DNA of 64,000 nucleotides from G963674685 sp963674685 (GTDB taxonomy: Bacteria; Lernaellota; Lernaellaia; JACKCT01): NCBI GenBank assembly GCA_963674685.2, contig CAXXWT010000003.1:310001-374000 (forward strand), read 5' to 3'. The notes under the pieces were generated by a model. That model made no database searches. It saw nothing but the letters and a program-made list of their open reading frames with translations, and was not told where the DNA came from. Both the position numbers and the translations under genes were made by a program. How positions within the stretch are numbered: position 1 is the first letter of the stretch; every line of letters begins with the position of its first letter. Below are positions 58,866 through 64,000 of the stretch, piece after piece.

Positions 58866-60874
58866 TCATCCATCACAACCGAATAAGCCTCGAAACGAAA
58901 CTGCGTCCAAGGAGTCGGGCCGGTGTTTTGCAAGGACACGGTTATGGATGATTTGCCTTTCGTCAGCGGGGCGGGAATGAGAAAGTCGCTGTCGGCGAAT
59001 CGTTTGAAAGAATTATGAGCCAGGTTGTACCAGGCGCCTGCTACGGCATTATCGACCAGCACGCGCGCCGTTTGCCGGCCGTTGACCTGGTCGAAGCGCC
59101 GTCGCAGAAAAACGCCCGCGTTGTTCGGATCGATTGACATGGTAAAGGAACACAAATCCGCCACGATGCGCCCCCGGTCGGTCACGGGAACATCGTCGTT
59201 GTCGCCTTCGTAATATGATAGGAGCGGATGCGTGTCATACGCCTTGTGATCGTTGTACTCGTGGAACTTTTCGCTTTGCGCGTCGCCTATGTCGAGCGTA
59301 TCGGTCAAAAGGGCGCGAATGCGGGGATTGCGGTAAAAATACGTCACCGCGCGGTAGTCGTCTCCCGTAATATTGTTTTGCCGGTCGTGTTCGATGCCGA
59401 ATCGAAATCCGCGCATGAATGGAATCGAATCGCCGAGATGGATGCGATAGGAAACGGCCGTGTCCTCGCCGGGCTTTGAATAATGCGTCGGCGCGCCGTG
59501 CAGGGCCTGCGCGAAGGTTCCCCAGATGTAGTACCAGCCGCCGTTGTAGTAATCTTCCGTTCCCGTTCCGTATAAGGCCGGACTCCCGCTTCCGTTAACG
59601 TAAATGCGTTCGTCGCCTTCCATGTAATCGTGGCCGTGAGGGCTTTGCATGGTGTGCGTGATGCCGACGAAACGCCCCGCGCCTTCGGTATCAACAGCGA
59701 TGAAATCTTTTTGGATGATCGTCGGATTTTGATGCGCGAGTTGCGCGTTGAAATATCCCGCCAGGCGGCCGTACGCCTTTCGCATCGGCGTTAGCGACGT
59801 CGCAATGTCCGACTCGATTTCGACCGCGCTTCCCCCGGAGTTTTCCATAGCGATTCGCGCGTGCGACCAGAAGGGCATGGGGAAATAGCAGTAAAAGTTC
59901 TTTTTATCCAAACCGATCATCAGGCTTTTGGGCGCGTCGGCCAGGAAATATGTACCGAAAAATTCCAGGAAGGGCGCGTCGATGGACGGATTCTCCTGAT
60001 TGTCCCACCACGCTTTGATTCGAAGCCTGGACAAAGCCTCCTGCTCGAAAGGCTGCGCGCGCAGGCGCAGGGACCAGATCGCTCCGGCGCCTTCGATGGT
60101 GAGCAGATCTTCGGCAGCGCCGGGCGCGATGACCACGGAACCGCGATACTCGCGCGTGGCCTTGATGCTTTTCGGATCCTTGCCGAGATTTTGCGTCGAC
60201 CACTGACGGTTCCAAAGGTCGATATTTTCATCCGGATTGAATGATTGGAGCATCGTGTCGGCGCTGTAATGCCGGTATGTGATGTTGAAGAATTCGGGCT
60301 TCATGCTCAAGGAAATGCGGCAACGCTTTTTATAACAGATCGGAACGTACGAACAAAAACCGCCGCTGGTTTTATTGAAAAAATACACGCGGGGAAAAGA
60401 AAACAACTCGTTGAAACCGTGAAAAAACCTTAAGAAACGCCTGTTGACGATCGGAACATCGAGATTGTCGACGTAGATATTTATTTTCCCGAGCCAACTC
60501 GTAAAACCCGTGAACCATGTGCGATACACGCATCCCGGGCCGAAGTCGTCGAAGACCACGTAATCGCCATGCGCGTCTTTGTAGAAATGCGTGCCGCGTT
60601 TGAATCCGTCGCGGTTGCCGCCGGTCAGATCGTGACTCGAAGTCTGCAAAGTCCGGGAGTGCATGTCGATGAGCGGAAGGCTCTCAATGGATGTCAGGGT
60701 CTCGACGCCCGGCTCGGGAAGGAATTCAAACGGGGATTTGTACGCGGTGTTTGGCGCCGGCGCGTCGGAAGCGCTTTTTCTTTCGCGGCAAGACAGACCC
60801 CCGCCGAGAAGCAGGATGACCGGAATGGCTATGAGAGTGAAGCGTAGCGGGGCGAAGGAGTGGTTGATATTCAT
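58829..60874 (-). CDS. DUF2961-domain lipoprotein
   Basis: 681 residues. Lipobox signal (VILLLGGGLSC), then the DUF2961 domain with GGNRDGFKRGTHFYKD and DDFGPGCVYRTWFTGF, and later blocks YFNAQLAHQNP and GTGTEDYYNGGWYY, which are characteristic. DUF2961 folds as double jelly-roll barrels and members act on carbohydrates: some are now known as glycoside hydrolases. A surface glycan-degrading role is plausible. It starts one base after the stop of the acyltransferase-like gene, so the two are cotranscribed. Confidence 0.88.
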   Translation of the reverse strand: MNINHSFAPLRFTLIAIPVILLLGGGLSCRERKSASDAPAPNTAYKSPFEFLPEPGVETLTSIESLPLIDMHSRTLQTSSHDLTGGNRDGFKRGTHFYKDAHGDYVVFDDFGPGCVYRTWFTGFTSWLGKINIYVDNLDVPIVNRRFLRFFHGFNELFSFPRVYFFNKTSGGFCSYVPICYKKRCRISLSMKPEFFNITYRHYSADTMLQSFNPDENIDLWNRQWSTQNLGKDPKSIKATREYRGSVVIAPGAAEDLLTIEGAGAIWSLRLRAQPFEQEALSRLRIKAWWDNQENPSIDAPFLEFFGTYFLADAPKSLMIGLDKKNFYCYFPMPFWSHARIAMENSGGSAVEIESDIATSLTPMRKAYGRLAGYFNAQLAHQNPTIIQKDFIAVDTEGAGRFVGITHTMQSPHGHDYMEGDERIYVNGSGSPALYGTGTEDYYNGGWYYIWGTFAQALHGAPTHYSKPGEDTAVSYRIHLGDSIPFMRGFRFGIEHDRQNNITGDDYRAVTYFYRNPRIRALLTDTLDIGDAQSEKFHEYNDHKAYDTHPLLSYYEGDNDDVPVTDRGRIVADLCSFTMSIDPNNAGVFLRRRFDQVNGRQTARVLVDNAVAGAWYNLAHNSFKRFADSDFLIPAPLTKGKSSITVSLQNTGPTPWTQFRFEAYSVVMDDHSQDVATLTPE

Positions 60875-60875
60875 T

Positions 60876-62264
60876 TCATAAATATGCGCGTGCTTTTTCC
60901 ATAACCAGCCGTGAAAATATCGCGCCGTCTTTTTCGTTAATCCTGTTTAATCCAAAAACGAAAACGCAGTAAAACTTGCCCATAAAGGTTCTGAGTATCA
61001 TGGCCAGGCCGTTGTTTTTCGTCGGCCCGACGCTGGAATGCACGTCGACAAGCTCCATGTCGCCCACGTGCGTGATTGCCGTTTCCCCCGTCGGCCTGCC
61101 GTTTTCCATGCGAGGCCAGACAACGCCGAGATTCGTGAGAAAAAACGAGATCGGCCAGTCGAGAAATTTGCGCATCAGGGGATGGCGATACCTCGAGGGC
61201 AGGATTCTCGTATGCGCCGAGATGCTTTGCAGCAGGCGGCTCATGGCGATGTCGTAACCTTCCGCCAGCATCATCTTGCGCCTTTGCGCGACAAGGCGAA
61301 GGAGTGAATCGGGATCGCGTCTTTCGCTTCTGCTTGTGGGGATGACGATGCCCGACATGGGATTGCCCATGGATCGGGTCTCGGCGGCGGGCACGCGGCC
61401 GCGAAGATTGACCGCCAGGCCGTGCGTCAGGATTTCGGTGGACGCGTTGCGGGAGTCGTTGAACTCCTGGATCGCCAGCTTCGACGCGGCCATGAACAGA
61501 TCCGACAGGCTTCCCCCGGCTTCGCGGGCGCGGGCGCGCAGGGCGCTTTGCTCTTTTACGTCCGTGATGATGTGGCGGATTATTCTTCGGCCGGAATCAA
61601 ACTCGGGAATACTCGCCGGCATGCTCGCCTGCCCGTGAGGGTAATCTTTGTTGGTCCGATAGGCTCTTAAAAAGAACCTGAAAAGTGATATGGCCTCGAT
61701 TTTTTGATTTTTGGATTGCGCGTGAATTCCCGGCGCACCGGCCCAGTCGGGATCGCGGCCTTTTGTTTCCCGATGATAAATCCGAAAAGTATCGCGCAGA
61801 AAATCATACAGGCCGCCGCCGTCGGTGACGACGTGATTGAACATGAAAACCAATAGCTGCGTTTGGCGCGGCAGTAAAATGAGGCGAAAGCTCACGGCGT
61901 ATTGCCTGGTCAAATCCTGTCCGCGCATAACGACCGGCGTCATCCGCTCGTGAACCCATGCTTCCATGTCTTCGGGAAACTCGGGCATATCGCGCAGATC
62001 CTCAAGCTCCAATGGCGCCGGTTCGGGCTGCACGCGCCACCATTTTTGGTGATAGAGGCCGGATTGTTTTTCGGTTAAGTACGCGTGGAACGTGGGCTTT
62101 TCTTTTTGCGCTTGCGTGAACGCATTTTGAAGCGCCGCGACATCGCAGGGACCGCGAAACTGGAAGACGCCGTAATCCGTTTGCGGGAATCCGGGCTGTT
62201 CCCACATGAAGATGCCTTCGGAAGGCAGGTCCAGCGGAAAAACCGATTCAGTTTGGTCGCTCAT
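60876..62264 (-). CDS. Condensation-fold acyltransferase (WS/DGAT or PapA-like)
   Basis: 462 residues. The catalytic motif HxxxDG is at 144-149 (FNHVVTDGGGLYDFL). The fold is the CoA-dependent acyltransferase/condensation type: N-domain LPSEGIFMWEQPGF-like start, a second-domain block VNLRGRVPAAETRSMGNPMS and a DFGWG-like region replaced by DVHSSVGPTKNNGLAMI. These enzymes transfer acyl groups to alcohols or amines to give wax esters, triacylglycerols or acylated glycolipids. It is soluble with no signal peptide. Paired with the DUF2961 lipoprotein. The exact acyl acceptor is unknown. Confidence 0.75.
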   Translation of the reverse strand: MSDQTESVFPLDLPSEGIFMWEQPGFPQTDYGVFQFRGPCDVAALQNAFTQAQKEKPTFHAYLTEKQSGLYHQKWWRVQPEPAPLELEDLRDMPEFPEDMEAWVHERMTPVVMRGQDLTRQYAVSFRLILLPRQTQLLVFMFNHVVTDGGGLYDFLRDTFRIYHRETKGRDPDWAGAPGIHAQSKNQKIEAISLFRFFLRAYRTNKDYPHGQASMPASIPEFDSGRRIIRHIITDVKEQSALRARAREAGGSLSDLFMAASKLAIQEFNDSRNASTEILTHGLAVNLRGRVPAAETRSMGNPMSGIVIPTSRSERRDPDSLLRLVAQRRKMMLAEGYDIAMSRLLQSISAHTRILPSRYRHPLMRKFLDWPISFFLTNLGVVWPRMENGRPTGETAITHVGDMELVDVHSSVGPTKNNGLAMILRTFMGKFYCVFVFGLNRINEKDGAIFSRLVMEKARAYL

Positions 62265-62452
62265 AAATCCTTCAATCCTTATGCGCGGGGGCGGACTATG
62301 GTATAAAGCCGGGAAATGAATCTAATAGCTTCCAATTCCAATACGTTTGTGGCATCAATTTCGGTGATGAAGGCGCCTCTATCGAAACGAGGCTTTATCG
62401 CGCAAAGCGTGCAAGATATTTTTTTGAAAGGCAAGTCTCGTAAGGAGTAGTT

Positions 62453-63412
62453 ATGGACATTTATCGTAGCGATCGCGAAATGGTTTTGGTCGCACTCGGC
62501 GGAAATGCCCTTATTCGGCCCGGAGACAAACCGGATATCGAAACGCAGGAAGACAACGCTTTAAAAACTGTTTCCATGCTCCTGCCGTTGGTGGAAAGAG
62601 ATTATAATATCGTCATCACGCACGGCAACGGCCCGCAGGTCGGCAATTCGCTGCTTCGGGAAGAATGCTCCAAGGAGCGCCTGCCGAGAATGCCGCTGGA
62701 TGTCCTGGTCGCGGAAACCGAAGGAACCATGGGTTATCTGCTCCAGCAGGCGCTTTTGAATCAGCTCCGCAAAAAGGAAATCAAGCGCTACGTGGTGACC
62801 GTGATAACGCAGGTTATCGTGGATCCGAACGATTCCGCTTTCGCACGCCCCTCGAAACCGATAGGGATGTTTTACGGCGAAAAGGAAGCCGCCGAGCTGG
62901 CAGAAACGTATCATTGGGAAATGATTAAAGACGGCGACAAGGGCATGCGGCGCGTCGTGCCGAGCCCGCAGCCTTTGAAAGTCGTGCAGAGGCATATGAT
63001 CCGTCACAGTTCCCGAGAAGGGAATATCGTCATCGCCGCGGGAGGAGGCGGAATTCCCGTCAAGGTGACGAAAAAGGGAGGATACGAGGGTGTCGAGGCC
63101 GTCATCGACAAAGACCTGACCAGTTCCATGCTGGCTTCGGAAATCGGCGCCGACACGCTGATCATCCTCATGCAGGAGCCGAAAGTGTACGTCGATTACG
63201 GCACGCCGGATCAAAGGCCGCTGGACAAAGTGTCGCGTTCGGAAATCACCGACTATCTGGCTGAAGGGCATTTCCCGCCGGGCTCCATCGGCCCCAAGGT
63301 CAACGCCGCCATTCAATTCGTACAAAGGGGCGGGCGGCAGGCCATCATCACAAGTTCCGACCGTCTGGCTCAGGCTTTGGACGGTCAGGACGGGACGATG
63401 ATCGTGCCCTGA
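62453..63412 (+). CDS. arcC: Carbamate kinase
   Basis: 319 residues. Amino-acid-kinase fold with VALGGNALIRPGDKP at the start, ITHGNGPQVGNSLLR, VVTVITQVIVDPNDSAFARPSKPIG, VPSPQPLKVVQ, AAGGGGIPVKV, VIDKDLTSSMLASEIGADTL and the ending GSIGPKVNAAIQFV. All fit carbamate kinase, which makes ATP from carbamoyl phosphate and ADP. No arginine deiminase or ornithine transcarbamylase lies beside it, so it may serve purine, allantoin or general carbamoyl-phosphate turnover. AAGGAG precedes ATG 62453. Confidence 0.94.
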   Translation: MDIYRSDREMVLVALGGNALIRPGDKPDIETQEDNALKTVSMLLPLVERDYNIVITHGNGPQVGNSLLREECSKERLPRMPLDVLVAETEGTMGYLLQQALLNQLRKKEIKRYVVTVITQVIVDPNDSAFARPSKPIGMFYGEKEAAELAETYHWEMIKDGDKGMRRVVPSPQPLKVVQRHMIRHSSREGNIVIAAGGGGIPVKVTKKGGYEGVEAVIDKDLTSSMLASEIGADTLIILMQEPKVYVDYGTPDQRPLDKVSRSEITDYLAEGHFPPGSIGPKVNAAIQFVQRGGRQAIITSSDRLAQALDGQDGTMIVP

Positions 63413-63434
63413 TTTTGCGTCTCACTTGTATTAA

Positions 63435-63650
63435 ACATCGGAGGAGCGGTGCGCGCTCTATGGCTGGAACGGCAAGCGCGTCGTTGGCGAAATCAAACCC
63501 GCCATTGATATATTGGCGCGAAAGATGATCGATCCCGCGCCGCTGGTATCGGATCGATTTGCGTTCAGCGAGGTTGAAAAAGCTTTTTCAAAAGCCGCGG
63601 TAAGCGATTCCCTCAAAGTAGTCGTGGAAATGGACGTACAAAACCGTTAG
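63435..63650 (+). pseudogene. Zinc-type (MDR) alcohol dehydrogenase, C-terminal remnant
   Basis: The frame from 63435 to the stop at 63648-63650 reads ALYGWNGKRVVGEIKPAIDI, then DPAPLVSDRFAFSEVEKAFS and SLKVVVEM. This matches the last ~65 residues of medium-chain dehydrogenases (the usual GKID..PLITHRFPLEEAEEAFE..KVVI pattern). Catalytic and NAD-binding parts are absent and an in-frame stop lies at 63432, so it is a broken leftover. It overlaps the end of the opposite-strand ecfT gene by 63 bases. Confidence 0.65.
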
Positions 63651-64000
63651 GGCGATCAGCCCTCCCATCAAAGCCGGCCATAGAAAATCCATGGCGCTCA
63701 ATGGGTAGCGCATGAGCGAAGTGCGCTTTTGCTTCATGCCGAATCCCTTGGCTTCCAACGCCACGGCCAGGCCGTTGGCGCGCCGCAGGGCCGCGATCAG
63801 CACCGGGGCGAGAATCGCGATATAGCGCCTTGTCTTTTGGATGATATTTCCTGCGGAGGTATCCAGGCCGCGCATGCGTTGCGCGGTGGATATCTGATTC
63901 GCCGATTCCGTAAAGAGCGGCGTTAAGCGAAACGCCAGCGACAGCGCGAAAGCCCCGCGATAAGGCGCGCCGAGTTTGATCAGGCCGTAGTTGATATCCT
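63588..64000 (-). CDS. Energy-coupling factor transporter transmembrane protein EcfT (5' end off window)
   Basis: The frame is open from 64000 to the stop at 63588, 137 codons, so the N-terminus is missing. RGAFALSLAFRLTPLFTE, STAQRMRGLD and APVLIAALRRANGLAVALEAKGFG are the EcfT/CbiQ signatures; the two Ala-Arg-Gly-type helices contact the ATPases. It belongs to a vitamin or metal ECF importer; the ATPase and substrate-binding subunits should lie to the right of the window. The C-terminal tail overlaps the dehydrogenase remnant on the other strand. Confidence 0.85.
   Translation of the reverse strand, partial: DINYGLIKLGAPYRGAFALSLAFRLTPLFTESANQISTAQRMRGLDTSAGNIIQKTRRYIAILAPVLIAALRRANGLAVALEAKGFGMKQKRTSLMRYPLSAMDFLWPALMGGLIALTVLYVHFHDYFEGIAYRGF

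Overview
This window is a dense stretch of bacterial chromosome from a Gram-negative organism. It carries about 57 protein genes, three tRNA genes and one TPP riboswitch. There is no rRNA, insertion sequence, prophage or CRISPR array. The Gram-negative call rests on a TonB-dependent receptor, a TonB-like protein, an OmpA-type lipoprotein, a beta-barrel protein, several lipobox lipoproteins and a PBP1b-type murein synthase. The gene order thrS-infC-rpmI-rplT-pheS-pheT-ihfA-merR, the two-subunit glycine decarboxylase, a ferredoxin-linked 2-oxoacid oxidoreductase, a LonB/LonH-like protease and Asp-rich secreted proteins fit a deltaproteobacterial-grade lineage (Myxococcota, Desulfobacterota, Bdellovibrionota or a related candidate phylum). 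That placement is inference; no marker here fixes a species.

Layout. 1-7.5 kb: envelope-glycan genes (two GT-C-like membrane proteins, a radical SAM/SPASM enzyme and a polysaccharide-type ABC-2 permease), then an HD-GYP phosphodiesterase with a periplasmic sensor. 7.9-12.3 kb: a four-gene 2-oxoacid:ferredoxin oxidoreductase operon with a GltD-ferredoxin fusion subunit, followed by tRNA-Thr. 12.6-22 kb: PBP1b, a TPR lipoprotein, a Lon-family protease, a probable pseudo-phosphodiesterase with TPRs, and two small envelope proteins. 22-29.6 kb (minus strand): the translation operon, closed by tRNA-Pro and a clear terminator. 29.8-35.5 kb: tRNA-Val, an AlkD-like gene, then a TPP riboswitch and thiC-S-G-H-E. 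35.5-42.8 kb (minus): a frameshifted zinc-ribbon protein, a GT-C/UbiA/geranylgeranyl-reductase operon and a TonB-dependent receptor. 43-47.6 kb: a histone-tail-like Lys-rich protein, an inverted-repeat element, gcvH-PA-PB and an FmdB protein. 47.7-54.3 kb (minus): two envelope operons (DUF4398/OmpA/TPR/YIP1/DUF2752, and a ceramidase-like protein with a membrane partner). 54.5-58.9 kb: FHA protein, Asp-rich secreted protein, TonB-like protein, methyltransferase and SpoIID-like protein. 58.8-64 kb: DUF2961 lipoprotein, condensation-fold acyltransferase, carbamate kinase, a dehydrogenase remnant and a partial EcfT.

How the genes work together. The thi genes make thiazole phosphate and the pyrimidine and then join them, giving thiamine phosphate under TPP control. 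TPP is the cofactor of the nearby 2-oxoacid oxidoreductase. The gcv genes feed glycine carbon into one-carbon metabolism, but gcvT is not here. The UbiA/reductase/GT-C operon is the best candidate for an uncharacterised isoprenoid-lipid or glycolipid pathway; its leader shows an attenuator-like set of competing hairpins. Two genes, thiC and the zinc-ribbon gene at 35.5-36.7 kb, each appear broken by a one-base insertion in a short A/T run. These must be checked against raw reads before being called real mutations.
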